Assembly: GCA_016937945.1 (NCBI GenBank)
Contig: JAFGVP010000130.1
Coordinates: forward strand, 1 to 44,502
Source of the DNA: Pontiellaceae bacterium
Lineage (GTDB): Bacteria > Verrucomicrobiota > Kiritimatiellia > Kiritimatiellales > Pontiellaceae
Direction of reading: 5' to 3'
DNA: 44,502 nucleotides
In this document: positions 1 through 7,516 of the stretch, piece by piece
Numbering within the stretch: the first letter of the stretch is position 1
How the letters are laid out: every line of letters starts with the position of its first letter
Translations under genes and position numbers: made by a program
Notes under the pieces: generated by a model
What the model saw: only the letters and a program-made list of their open reading frames with translations
The model's database searches: none
What the model was told of the DNA's origin: nothing

Positions 1-378
1 CTCCTGCAGGGCCGGAAGGTCCGACATCGCCGCCGTCAACCGTTCCGACACCAGCTGCCGCGCAAAATAGATATCCGTATCATCCGTAAAGTAGACATAG
101 ACCACCGACATGCCGAAGGCCGACGTGGATTTTATCTGCGTCACGTTCGGAAGGCCATTCATTGCGGTCTCAATGGGATAAGTCACCAACTGCTCAACCT
201 CTTCCGGCGCCATCCCGTCCGCCTCCGTGAAAACCGGCACCATAACGGGAGAAATATCCGGAAAAGCCTCAACCTCCAGCCGGTGATATTCCATCACGCC
301 CAGCGCGACGATTCCAACCAGCGAGAGCAACACCAGTCCACGATTTTTAAGCATGGAATTAATCAGACGTTCAATCAT
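1..378 (-). CDS. czcA: CzcA/CusA-family heavy-metal RND efflux pump, N-terminal part (cut by window edge)
   Basis: Inner-membrane proton-driven pump of a tripartite heavy-metal exporter. Only the first ~126 residues are present and the reading frame runs off the left edge. The N-terminus MIERLINSMLKNRGLVLLSL is followed by a first membrane helix, the family hallmark VEAFPDISP, and then a periplasmic stretch with VEQLVTYPIE and MNGLPNV, all typical of HAE1/CzcA transporters. The start at 378 is supported by an AGGAGG ribosome site that overlaps the adaptor stop codon 9 bases upstream, so the two genes are translationally close. Metal specificity (Co/Zn/Cd versus Cu/Ag) cannot be read from this fragment; the His-rich adaptor favours divalent cations. 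The family call is firm; the symbol is by operon analogy. Confidence 0.93.
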   Translation of the reverse strand, partial: MIERLINSMLKNRGLVLLSLVGIVALGVMEYHRLEVEAFPDISPVMVPVFTEADGMAPEEVEQLVTYPIETAMNGLPNVTQIKSTSAFGMSVVYVYFTDDTDIYFARQLVSERLTAAMSDLPALQE

Positions 379-387
379 GTGTGCCTC

Positions 388-1380
388 CTAGTGGCTGTGT
401 CCGGCATGCGGATCCATACCGCTGGTGATCAGCTCAGCCTTGAGGGTAAAGGCGCCGGCGGCCACATAACGGTCGCCCGGAAACAGTCCCTGCAGGATTT
501 CGACGAAGTGCCCATCGGAAAGCCCGATCTTGACCGGCACCGGATCGAAACCATGTTCGTCCGGCACAAAAACAACCGACTCTCCTTCAATCACCTGAAC
601 CGCTTCGCACTCCACGCGTACACCGGCCGCGACCAGTTCAGTCCGTATACGCGCCCGGACAAACGCCCCCGGAGAAAAATCAACGCCGGCGCCGGACAGC
701 ACACAGCGGGCCGTAAACGTTCGCGTTTCGTGCGACACCAGCGGACTGATATATTTCACACAGCCCTTAGCGGTGTGCCCGTCGTGCGCGATAAAGTCCA
801 CCGGCATTCCCTTCCGGATCAGGTGCTGATATTGGGGAAAAATGCTGATGTCGGCCCATACACTTGAAAGGTCGGCCACTTCATACAGGACCTTGTCGGC
901 ATCCGCGGTTTCGCCCACGGCCAGGTCTTTTGCAATCACGACGCCATCCAGCGCTGCGGATACGGTATAGACCGCCAGCGTTTCCCGGTTTTCCAGCGAG
1001 GCCAGCACATCCCCCTTCTTCACCTCGTCTCCGATCTCGGCAAACACCTGCCGCACGATGCTTGCATAACGCGCCGATACGGCGGCGGCTCGATCGCTGT
1101 TCAGTTTGATTTCCGCCGGAAAGACCGATGTTTTAGCCACTGTTCCGCCGGCAGCCTCGTAAATAACGATGCCCGCTTCTTCGGCGGCATCGTCATGGAG
1201 TTCGATCGACTGCGCCTCGGCATGATCGTGGCCTGCATGTTCATCCACGGCAGGCACTTCATGCTCATGCAGATCTTCATCATGAATATGTCCATCATGC
1301 TCCGTCTGAGCGGCGCCGGACGGACCAAAAGAAAAGCTTCCGGCCAGTAAAAATGTCATCAGTAATGTTGTCGTTTTCAT
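388..1380 (-). CDS. czcB: Efflux RND periplasmic adaptor subunit (CzcB/CusB type), His-rich
   Basis: Membrane-fusion protein that bridges the inner-membrane pump and the outer-membrane channel of a metal exporter. It has 330 residues. An N-terminal signal peptide (MKTTTLLMTFLLAGSF...) precedes a segment at about residues 27-62 that is very rich in His, Asp and Glu (EHDGHIHDEDLHEHE, HAGHDHAEA). The C-terminus is again His-rich (MDPHAGHSH). In between are the barrel-sandwich/lipoyl-like region (EIGDEVKKGDVLASLE, ALDGVVIAKDLAVGE) and beta-barrel strands expected of the HlyD/CusB family. The His clusters suggest periplasmic metal binding (inference). It lies between the TolC-type gene (17-base gap) and the pump (9-base gap), fitting a czcCBA-type operon. 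Confidence 0.93.
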   Translation of the reverse strand: MKTTTLLMTFLLAGSFSFGPSGAAQTEHDGHIHDEDLHEHEVPAVDEHAGHDHAEAQSIELHDDAAEEAGIVIYEAAGGTVAKTSVFPAEIKLNSDRAAAVSARYASIVRQVFAEIGDEVKKGDVLASLENRETLAVYTVSAALDGVVIAKDLAVGETADADKVLYEVADLSSVWADISIFPQYQHLIRKGMPVDFIAHDGHTAKGCVKYISPLVSHETRTFTARCVLSGAGVDFSPGAFVRARIRTELVAAGVRVECEAVQVIEGESVVFVPDEHGFDPVPVKIGLSDGHFVEILQGLFPGDRYVAAGAFTLKAELITSGMDPHAGHSH

Positions 1381-1397
1381 TGCAGTAAATTCCTTGG

Positions 1398-2594
1398 TTA
1401 AAATCGGGAGAGTTCGGCATCGATCCGGTGCAATTCGGCCAGCGCCTCAATGTAGCGGACCCGGACTTCCGACAGATGCTGTTGGGCCGAGACCAGCTCA
1501 ACCCATGAATAACGGCCGGCCTCGTAGCCCGCGCGGCTCAGGGCGTAGGCCTGTTCGGTTTTAGGAAGCAGCCGGTCGCGGATAATTAAAACCTCATGAA
1601 TAGAACCCTCACGAAATGCCAGCAGCGTTTTCAGTTCCCGGCGCAGCGATCGAAGTGTTTCCTGACGCCGTGCACGTGCGGCATCGGCCTGCAGGAGTCC
1701 GGCCGCATGCTCCGTGCGACCACGACGATTCAGCACCAGCGGCATCGAGGCCGAAAGAACAAAGGTCTGAATATCATCGGCCGCCATAAAGCGAACGCCT
1801 GCGCCCAGCGACACATCAGCCACATCCTGCAGGCGGGCATATTCCGCTTCCGCAAGAATGCTCTGGATTTCTGCATCAAGCCGGCGAAGTGCCGGATGAG
1901 ACGGTTTTACATCCTGCGGGGCGGCATCGGATGTTTCGTAATAAGATCCGGCCAGCTCGGGAAGCTCGTCGATCTCCAGTCCTAGCAGCGAGGCCATACG
2001 TTCCCGCGCCGCAGTCAGATCACCGGAGCAGCAGGCACGGGAAAGCACGATCTCTTCAAGCGCCAGTTCAGCCTGAACCACCTCAAGCTCCGAGCCGGCC
2101 CCCGAATCAAAGCGGCGTCGGGCAACATCAACAAATGCCTCGCCCAGCTTCACCTGCTCCGCCCGTACGAGACCGATCTCCTGCTGCGCCTGCAGGGCAG
2201 CAAAAGCCGTACGCACCTGAACTTCGAGCTCAACCGCCGCTTCCTGCCTTGCATGCGCCATGCTTTCAACCGAGCGCAGGGCAAGCTGCTGTTCCGCCGC
2301 CCGCTTCCCGCCGCGTTGAAAATCCTGACTCAGGCCGATGGTATATTCGGCGGCGTCATAGAAACCGAGATTCCCGCCAACCCCTTCGACATCGAATTCA
2401 AGGTTCGGATTGGTCCAGCGACCGGCGGCGGCTGCGGATATTTCTGCGGCCCGATACTGCAGGTCCGCGCCCTGCAGCACAGATGAATGGTCCGTGGCAA
2501 GCGCCAGCGCCTGCTCAAGATTGATCGGGGATGCGCTCTGCGCAAACCCGGTTGCGGCGTATAACACGCCGCCCAGCATAATGACATATTTCAT
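1398..2594 (-). CDS. czcC: TolC-family outer-membrane efflux protein (CzcC type)
   Basis: Outer-membrane channel of the tripartite metal exporter, 398 residues. A signal peptide ends near TGFAQS, followed by the usual TolC start (INLEQALALATDHSSVLQGA). Two repeats of long amphipathic helices rich in Ala, Glu and Arg follow, with the conserved family motif RRFDSGAGSELEVVQAELAL in the first repeat and AGRYSWVELVSAQQHLSEVR in the second. An AGGAG ribosome site lies 6 bases before the ATG at 2594. The order outer channel, adaptor, pump matches czcCBA. The upstream neighbour is a small secreted Cys/His-rich protein 46 bases away. Confidence 0.92.
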   Translation of the reverse strand: MKYVIMLGGVLYAATGFAQSASPINLEQALALATDHSSVLQGADLQYRAAEISAAAAGRWTNPNLEFDVEGVGGNLGFYDAAEYTIGLSQDFQRGGKRAAEQQLALRSVESMAHARQEAAVELEVQVRTAFAALQAQQEIGLVRAEQVKLGEAFVDVARRRFDSGAGSELEVVQAELALEEIVLSRACCSGDLTAARERMASLLGLEIDELPELAGSYYETSDAAPQDVKPSHPALRRLDAEIQSILAEAEYARLQDVADVSLGAGVRFMAADDIQTFVLSASMPLVLNRRGRTEHAAGLLQADAARARRQETLRSLRRELKTLLAFREGSIHEVLIIRDRLLPKTEQAYALSRAGYEAGRYSWVELVSAQQHLSEVRVRYIEALAELHRIDAELSRF

Positions 2595-2615
2595 GGGTAC
2601 TCCTGATTGATGATT

Positions 2616-2635
2616 CTTCGTTGCAAGAAACGAAG
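2616..2635 (-). other. Intergenic hairpin upstream of the czcC-like gene
   Basis: A 7-base-pair perfect stem (CTTCGTT / AACGAAG) with a 6-base loop lies in the 46-base gap between the small Cys/His protein and the TolC-type gene. No T-run follows on the minus strand, so it does not look like an intrinsic terminator. It could stabilise or partition the operon mRNA. Function is inferred. Confidence 0.35.
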
Positions 2636-2640
2636 CGGGA

Positions 2641-2988
2641 TCAAATCAGGAGCCGAACGGTCATTAGAAATGCATGGGGAACCCTGACAGTGCGGGGCGC
2701 AACCGGCTGAAGAATCCTCAAAGAAGGCGCGGGCTGAAATATCGGACCAGTGCAGGCGGGGGAAGGCATATTCCCATCCACTGAAAACCGCTTCACAAAC
2801 TCAACGGTTTTATTCGGACAAGGAATCTTCTCGCAATCATGGCAATGGCAGGCGTGATCGTTGACAGCCTGCAGCTCGACACCGCATGCAGCATCGTGGA
2901 CGTGTTCACGCGGCGTGACGGCATGGGCACACGGCACCGACGCCGTGAGCCAGATTACAATCAATACCATGTGCTGCAACCATCTCAT
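2641..2988 (-). CDS. Small secreted Cys/His-rich protein at the head of the metal-efflux operon
   Basis: Predicted 115-residue exported protein of unknown family. I chose the start at 2988 because it gives a clean signal peptide (MRWLQHMVLIVIWLTASVPCAHA); a longer frame from 3048 would put 20 extra residues before it. The mature part opens with a compact cluster of potential metal ligands: HVHDAACGVE, then NDHACHCHDCEKIPC, i.e. six Cys and five His within about 35 residues. The C-terminal half has no recognised motif. It is the first gene of the run leading into the TolC/adaptor/pump genes, a position analogous to czcI or other small periplasmic metal sensors and chaperones. I do not recognise the family; a periplasmic metal-binding role is inferred from composition and position. 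Confidence 0.72.
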   Translation of the reverse strand: MRWLQHMVLIVIWLTASVPCAHAVTPREHVHDAACGVELQAVNDHACHCHDCEKIPCPNKTVEFVKRFSVDGNMPSPACTGPIFQPAPSLRILQPVAPRTVRVPHAFLMTVRLLI

Positions 2989-3032
2989 AAAAACGAAAGA
3001 CCTATTGCATAGCGGATTGTTCAATGAAAGCA

Positions 3033-3064
3033 AAAAACCGCCCTGCATACACAGGACGGTTTTT
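3033..3064 (-). terminator. Intrinsic terminator after rubredoxin
   Basis: Inverted repeat AAAACCG-C-CCTG / CAGG-A-CGGTTTT with one internal mismatch and a 6-base loop, followed on the minus strand by a T-run (GGTTTTTTGC). It sits 18 bases after the rubredoxin stop codon and separates that unit from the metal-efflux operon, whose promoter must lie in or just after it. Confidence 0.8.
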
Positions 3065-3081
3065 ACTCGGACGGCAGACTC

Positions 3082-3246
3082 TTAGTCTTCGATAACAGAG
3101 AAGTCATCCTTGCCGACGCCGCACTCGGGGCATTCCCAATCATCGGGAATGTCTTCGAAAGCGGTGCCCGGTGCAATTCCGCTATCCGGATCGCCGGTTT
3201 CCGGATCATAGATCCAGCCGCAAACATCACAGATATACTTTTTCAT
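3082..3246 (-). CDS. rd: Rubredoxin
   Basis: 54-residue iron-only electron carrier. It starts [20 protein letters not shown] and carries the two CxxCG knuckles (CDVCGW near residue 6 and [11 protein letters not shown] near residue 39) that hold a single Fe(SCys)4 centre. Length and the conserved aromatic and Pro residues are those of classical rubredoxins. It lies directly downstream of the flavodiiron gene, whose product lacks a fused rubredoxin domain, so this is its likely electron donor. A hairpin in the 79-base gap upstream may reduce read-through, and a strong terminator follows. Confidence 0.97.
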   Translation of the reverse strand: MKKYICDVCGWIYDPETGDPDSGIAPGTAFEDIPDDWECPECGVGKDDFSVIED

Positions 3247-3281
3247 GATAGGCTCCTTGGTTCAAATTCCGTTTTACGATG

Positions 3282-3315
3282 AAACCCCTCTTCGGCTCCC
3301 GCCGCAAGGGGATTT
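3282..3315 (-). terminator. Hairpin between flavodiiron gene and rubredoxin (possible attenuator)
   Basis: On the minus strand CCCCTT...CGGC-GGGA-GCCG...AAGAGGGG forms a strong stem with small bulges, followed only by TTT then CATCG. The T-run is too short for a confident terminator. Partial termination or mRNA processing between the two genes is plausible. Confidence 0.4.
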
Positions 3316-3325
3316 TTCAGCGAAA

Positions 3326-4519
3326 TCAATCCTTTGCAAACTGCTCGGCATATTTGCCCAGCATGCGGCCGGCCTCGCGGCACTCCTCGAGAATCTCCTC
3401 GGTCGGGACATACTGCGAGCGGATCGACTCACGCAGGATATCAATTTTCATCTCCTTCATGGCCTCTTCCACGGCGGCAGCGCCGCCGCGCTTGCTCCAG
3501 CCATAGGACCCGAAGGCAAATCCAGCCTTGTTGGTCGGGCGCAGGCCGGACATGTAGCACAGTACGCCCGCCATAGCCGGCATCAGCGAATTGTTCAGCG
3601 TCGGCGAACCGATGGCGATGGCCGCGCAGTCGAGCACTTCCGTCACAATTCTCGTGGCATGCGTGCTGTCCACATTAAAGAACTGCGCCTCGACACCGCA
3701 CTCCTGGGCGCCTTCCAGAATGGCTTCCGCCATTTTTTCCGTCGCTTTCCACATGGAGGCATAAAGCACGATCACCTTCGGACGCGGCTTGCACACCACA
3801 TATTTCTGATAGGCCGCGAACACCTCCTTGAGGTGGCTGCGCCAGATGACGCCGTGACTCGGGGCAATCATTTCAATTTCCAGCTCGGCGGCGCGCTCCA
3901 TGGTCTGGGAAATCGGACGGCCGTAGAGCATCACGATGTTGGCATAATAGGCTTTGGCTTCGTGCAAAATCACATCCAGCGGCTCTTCGTCGTCAAAACG
4001 GAACGCGGAAGCATAGTGCTGACCGAACGCATCCATTGAGAAGAGCAGCTTTTCTTCCGGCACGTAGGAGAACATGGACTCCGGCCAGTGCACCATCGGC
4101 GTGTTGATAAACTGCAGCGTACGTTTGCCCAGCGACAGCGTGTCGCCGTCTTCCACGACCTGCCACTTCCAGGCAGAGGTATCATAATGCTTTTCCAGCG
4201 CAACCTTGCACTTCTCATTGCAGACCAGCGTGGCATTCGGGCAGGCCTTCATCAGGCCCGGAAGGCCGCCGGAATGGTCCGGCTCGGCATGGTTGCACAC
4301 CACATAGTCAATGCTTTCGAGCGGCGTCAGTGCTTCGATGTGTTCCACGAGCTTGTGGACATACGGTGCCTTCACGGCATCAATAACGGCATTTTTTTCG
4401 TCGCGGATCAGATAGGAATTGTAGGTAGAGCCGCTTTCGGTTTTGTATCCGTGGAAATCACGGACCGTCCAGTCGATATAGCCGACCCAGTCAATTCCTT
4501 CCTTCAAGGTAATATTCAT
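3326..4519 (-). CDS. fprA: Flavodiiron protein (FprA/A-type flavoprotein), O2/NO reductase
   Basis: 397-residue cytoplasmic enzyme that reduces O2 to water and/or NO to N2O at a di-iron site using FMN. The N-terminal beta-lactamase-like domain keeps all di-iron ligands: CNHAEPDHSGG (HxExDH), the later His in TPMVHWPESM, Asp in LFSMDAFG, and His in APSHGVIWR. The C-terminal flavodoxin-like domain starts at VIVLYASMWKATEKMAEAI. No C-terminal rubredoxin fusion is present; a separate rubredoxin follows. I place the start at 4519 (MNITLKEGIDW), with GGGGAAAG about 8 bases upstream; an in-frame ATG at 4537 would overlap the Rrf2 gene. The operon rrf2-fprA-rd points to oxidative or nitrosative stress defence in an anaerobe or microaerophile. 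O2 versus NO preference is not readable. Confidence 0.95.
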   Translation of the reverse strand: MNITLKEGIDWVGYIDWTVRDFHGYKTESGSTYNSYLIRDEKNAVIDAVKAPYVHKLVEHIEALTPLESIDYVVCNHAEPDHSGGLPGLMKACPNATLVCNEKCKVALEKHYDTSAWKWQVVEDGDTLSLGKRTLQFINTPMVHWPESMFSYVPEEKLLFSMDAFGQHYASAFRFDDEEPLDVILHEAKAYYANIVMLYGRPISQTMERAAELEIEMIAPSHGVIWRSHLKEVFAAYQKYVVCKPRPKVIVLYASMWKATEKMAEAILEGAQECGVEAQFFNVDSTHATRIVTEVLDCAAIAIGSPTLNNSLMPAMAGVLCYMSGLRPTNKAGFAFGSYGWSKRGGAAAVEEAMKEMKIDILRESIRSQYVPTEEILEECREAGRMLGKYAEQFAKD

Positions 4520-4524
4520 CGTGT

Positions 4525-4947
4525 TTACTTTCCCCAATTGGATTCTTCAGCCAGCTGAGCCAGCGTCGTTTTTTCAAAATAATCGCGCACCTGTCTTGCC
4601 AACCCCGGCAGCAAGGATCCCAGCACACAATCGGTACGTGGGCATCTATCCTTACCAAATAGACACGGTTTGCAAAGCATTGAGCCTTCCATAACTTCAT
4701 AAATCTCCAGCAAACGGATCTCCGCCGGATCCTTTGACAGAACGACGCCGCCGGCCGGTCCGCGCTGCGACTCAATCAGCCCCGCCCGCGTGAGCCGCTG
4801 ATGAACCTTTGCCAGATGATGCCGCGAAACCGAAAAAAGTTCCGCGATCTCCGCGGTGGTTGACTGCTTTTCCGGCTCGATCGCCAGATGTACCATGGAA
4901 TGCAGCGCCAACGCCGTTGCATCCGAAATTTTTAAAATATCCGCCAT
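4525..4947 (-). CDS. Rrf2-family transcriptional regulator with Cys cluster
   Basis: 140-residue winged-helix regulator of the Rrf2 (IscR/NsrR) family. Start at 4947 (MADILKISDATALALHSMVH) matches the family N-terminus; the open frame extends 29 codons further upstream without family similarity. The HTH is seen in TTAEIAELFSVSRHHLAKVH and the wing in QRGPAGGVVLSKDP. A Cys-rich loop (MLCKPCLFGKDRC then DCVLGSL) supplies the conserved cysteines that bind an Fe-S cluster in this family, making it a likely redox or NO sensor. It is first in the rrf2-fprA-rubredoxin run, and its stop lies 5 bases before the flavodiiron start, so it probably autoregulates this unit. Confidence 0.92.
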   Translation of the reverse strand: MADILKISDATALALHSMVHLAIEPEKQSTTAEIAELFSVSRHHLAKVHQRLTRAGLIESQRGPAGGVVLSKDPAEIRLLEIYEVMEGSMLCKPCLFGKDRCPRTDCVLGSLLPGLARQVRDYFEKTTLAQLAEESNWGK

Positions 4948-4960
4948 AAAACCCCTCAAA

Positions 4961-4990
4961 TAAGCAATGGCGTACCTATTTACGCAATGC
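4961..4990 (-). promoter_or_regulatory. Direct repeat upstream of rrf2, candidate operator/promoter
   Basis: Two near-identical 10-mers, taagcaatgg (4961-4970) and tacgcaatgc (4981-4990), are spaced exactly 20 bases apart just upstream of the Rrf2 start codon. On the minus strand they read as TTGCGT and CTTATT-containing elements that could also form a weak -35/-10 pair 17 bases apart. An Rrf2 binding site is plausible because the gene is probably autoregulated. No experimental consensus is matched. Confidence 0.4.
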
Positions 4991-5015
4991 CTCCGAACGG
5001 GGCAATCCAAACCTG

Positions 5016-5045
5016 AAAAAAAAATCCCGGCCAATCAGGCCGGGA
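5016..5045 (-). terminator. Intrinsic terminator after the aminotransferase gene
   Basis: Perfect 8-base-pair stem TCCCGGCC / GGCCGGGA with a 5-base loop (AATCA), followed on the minus strand by nine T residues. A textbook rho-independent terminator 25 bases after the aminotransferase stop. Confidence 0.93.
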
Positions 5046-5069
5046 CTTCGCACACGGCATGAAACCGCA

Positions 5070-6266
5070 TCAGGCTTTCAGCGCTACAGCAATCGCATCG
5101 CAGACATAATCAATATTGGAAGGGGTAAGCCCTGCAACATTGATTCGACCGCCCTTGACGATGTAGATCGCCTTGTTTTCCTTCAGCCAGGCCACCACTT
5201 CGTCGGAAAGGCCGCTGAACGAAAACATGCCGCGCTGTTCGGCAATAAAGGAAAAATCCTGCTCCACGCCGCGAGCAGCCAATCCGTCGACCAATGCCTG
5301 ACGCATCTCCTTGATGCGCACCCGCATTTCAGCCACTTCGTCGACCCACTGCGCATAGAGCGTCGGGTCATTCAGAACGCCGTCCGCCGCCAGTCCGCCG
5401 TGCGCCGGAGGATTGGAATAGTTCGTCCGGATAGCCACTTTCAGATGACTCATTGCCACTTTGGACTCTTCCGCCGTCGGACTGACGACCGTCAGGGCGC
5501 CGGTCCGCTCGTTATACAGGCCGAAGTTCTTGGAGAATGAGCTGGCCACATAGAAATCGATTCCGGCCGCAGCAAATTTTTCAACGGCGTCACGGTCCGA
5601 TTCGAGACTGTCCCCGAATCCCTGATAAGCGAAATCGAGAAACGGCGTCCAGCCCTTATCAACAGCGATGGCCACAATCTGATCCCACTGATCGTCGGTC
5701 AGGTCAACACCGGTGGGGTTGTGACAGCAAACGTGCATCAGCACGATATCGCCGGTCGGCACCGCGGAGAGGCATTCAAGCATGCCGTCAAAATCGACAC
5801 CCCGGGTGGCCGGATTGTAATAGGGATAATCGCCAATCTTAAATCCGGCGGACGAAAAGATCCCTTTATGGTTGGCCCAGGTGGGCGTGCTGACCCAAAG
5901 CGTTGCCTCCGGCTTGAATTTGTTCAGCAGGTCGGCGCCAACGCGCAGGGCACCGGTTCCGCCGGGCGTCTGCGCAGTGGCAGCGCGGCGCGAGGAAATC
6001 ACTTCGCTTTCCGCTCCGAAAAGCAGTTTCTGCACGTTGGCGGCATAGGAGGGAGAGCCGGTCATCGGCAGATAACCCTTGCTGTCCTGCTCGTCTACGA
6101 GAACGCGCTCTGCCGCCTTGATGCACTTCAGCACCGGCGTCAGCCCCTGCTCATCCTTGTATACGCCAACCCCTAGGTTGACTTTGTCCGGATTCGTGTC
6201 GTTCTTGAAAGCTTCCGTCAGACCGAGAATTGCATCAGCCGGAGCCTCCTGAATATCTTTCCACAT
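5070..6266 (-). CDS. aspC: Aspartate/aromatic amino-acid aminotransferase (class I, PLP-dependent)
   Basis: 398-residue PLP enzyme of the Ia aminotransferase group that transfers amino groups between aspartate or aromatic amino acids and 2-oxoglutarate. Family landmarks are clear: NLGVGVYKDEQGLTPVL near residue 29, substrate loop KGYLPMTGSPSY, HVCCHNPTGVDLT, DFAYQGFGD, the Schiff-base Lys in SSFSKNFGLYNERTGAL, and the C-terminal GGRINVAGL with the carboxylate-binding Arg. Size matches E. coli AspC/TyrB. It is followed by a strong terminator and preceded, 16 bases upstream, by the NDK-like gene, so the two may be cotranscribed. AspC and TyrB activities cannot be told apart from sequence. Confidence 0.95.
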   Translation of the reverse strand: MWKDIQEAPADAILGLTEAFKNDTNPDKVNLGVGVYKDEQGLTPVLKCIKAAERVLVDEQDSKGYLPMTGSPSYAANVQKLLFGAESEVISSRRAATAQTPGGTGALRVGADLLNKFKPEATLWVSTPTWANHKGIFSSAGFKIGDYPYYNPATRGVDFDGMLECLSAVPTGDIVLMHVCCHNPTGVDLTDDQWDQIVAIAVDKGWTPFLDFAYQGFGDSLESDRDAVEKFAAAGIDFYVASSFSKNFGLYNERTGALTVVSPTAEESKVAMSHLKVAIRTNYSNPPAHGGLAADGVLNDPTLYAQWVDEVAEMRVRIKEMRQALVDGLAARGVEQDFSFIAEQRGMFSFSGLSDEVVAWLKENKAIYIVKGGRINVAGLTPSNIDYVCDAIAVALKA

Positions 6267-6282
6267 GAATAGTTCCTTGGTT

Positions 6283-7443
6283 TTATTTGTAATACTGTTC
6301 GTACCAGCGGGTAATGGTGTCCTGTTGGACTTTCACAATGCCTATTTCGCGCAGGGCGTTTTCCGGAGAATCGGATGCATGAGCCGCATTCACCATGATG
6401 TCCGTGCCGAACTCCCGGCGCACGGATCCCGGTGCCGCCTTGCTCGGATCGGTCGGCCCCAGAATATTACGGATCTTTTCAACGGCATTCTCGCCGGCAT
6501 AAACCAGCGTCATGCAACGCACTTTGCCTTCGTCGTTCACCTCATCGCCATGTACATCCGGAGCCCACTGTCCGGTCATGAAATTCATAATACTGAAGAA
6601 CTGGTGGTCGCCGAACGCTGGCCCCAGAGTTTCGGCCAGCGCCTTTGAAACGCTGTCCGGCATGTCAAAGCCGAACTCTTCGGCCAGCACGCATTGAGCG
6701 CGTTTCACGGCAATTCCGCCCAGCTTATCCCGCAGTACCGGCTGTACCGGCCCGTAGAATTCCAGCGCTTCGGCCAGACTCATGCGCAGCAGCTTGGCGC
6801 CGATCAGGCGCAGGCCGGACCGCGAAAAAATATCCATGATGTTGCCGGGACGTGAATTCGGGAACGTAAAGTTGTCTGGCTTAATGATCACCAGCGTCTT
6901 CTGAACATCCTTGTCATCTGCCAGACGGATGGCGTTTTCCAGCACACCGCCGTCAGACTCGGAAAAATCGGCCCACAGGCGCAGCGACTCTTTGGCGAAT
7001 TCGCGCGTCGGAGCTGCCAGAACCGCCGGCTCAAAATAGGTCACGCTGCCATCATGGGCCTTGATATAGTCGCCGTAGGTACCGCGAATCGTGTCGGCAC
7101 TTTCGATCGAATCCTCAAAACCGCCGATGGCGTCGCGCAGTTTCCGGATCGCGTTTTCACCTTCGAAGAGGAGCATCAAAACACGGTGAACCTGACCATC
7201 TGCCGTAGGCGCAAATTCGCGCCGGATATAATCCGGAAGCAGTTCTCTGATTTCAGGCCAGACATCCGGGCTGCTGCGAATCAGCTCGGCATAACGCGTT
7301 ACCAGCTCGGGGCTCGGTCCAAACATACGGGCAGCCACCAGATCCAGTCCGGTTGTGCTTAAAAGGCGGCCCAACACACCTCCGGTACGCGATTTTCGCA
7401 GGGTATACGGGGTAATTAATACGTACCCAAGTTCTTTTGACAT
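6283..7443 (-). CDS. Tandem nucleoside-diphosphate-kinase-fold protein; second domain intact, first degenerate
   Basis: 386 residues, about 2.5 times a normal NDK (~140-150). The C-terminal domain (roughly residues 195-386) starts KTLVIIKPDNFTFPNS and holds the NDK active-site signature NAAHASDSPENALRE after RREFGTDIMV, so the phosphohistidine is present. It carries an insertion between GPVQPVLRDKL and the GENAVEKIRNILGPTDP segment. The N-terminal domain (about residues 4-165) repeats the fold: ELGYVLITPYTLRKS, LLFEGENAIRKLRDAIGG, ADTIRGTYGDY, but where NDK has NVIHGSDS it reads VTYFEPAV, so the catalytic His is missing. The ribosome site GAGGAGG gives the start at 7443 (MSKELG) rather than ATG 7449, which would abut it. 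Probably makes NTPs from NDPs via domain two, with domain one structural or regulatory (inference). Confidence 0.85.
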   Translation of the reverse strand: MSKELGYVLITPYTLRKSRTGGVLGRLLSTTGLDLVAARMFGPSPELVTRYAELIRSSPDVWPEIRELLPDYIRREFAPTADGQVHRVLMLLFEGENAIRKLRDAIGGFEDSIESADTIRGTYGDYIKAHDGSVTYFEPAVLAAPTREFAKESLRLWADFSESDGGVLENAIRLADDKDVQKTLVIIKPDNFTFPNSRPGNIMDIFSRSGLRLIGAKLLRMSLAEALEFYGPVQPVLRDKLGGIAVKRAQCVLAEEFGFDMPDSVSKALAETLGPAFGDHQFFSIMNFMTGQWAPDVHGDEVNDEGKVRCMTLVYAGENAVEKIRNILGPTDPSKAAPGSVRREFGTDIMVNAAHASDSPENALREIGIVKVQQDTITRWYEQYYK

Positions 7444-7516
7444 TTTCATCCTCCTCAAGTATTGAAGTTCTAAATACCTAGCTGTGATTGCCTTCACAAT
7501 ATCGAAATGCGACTTT

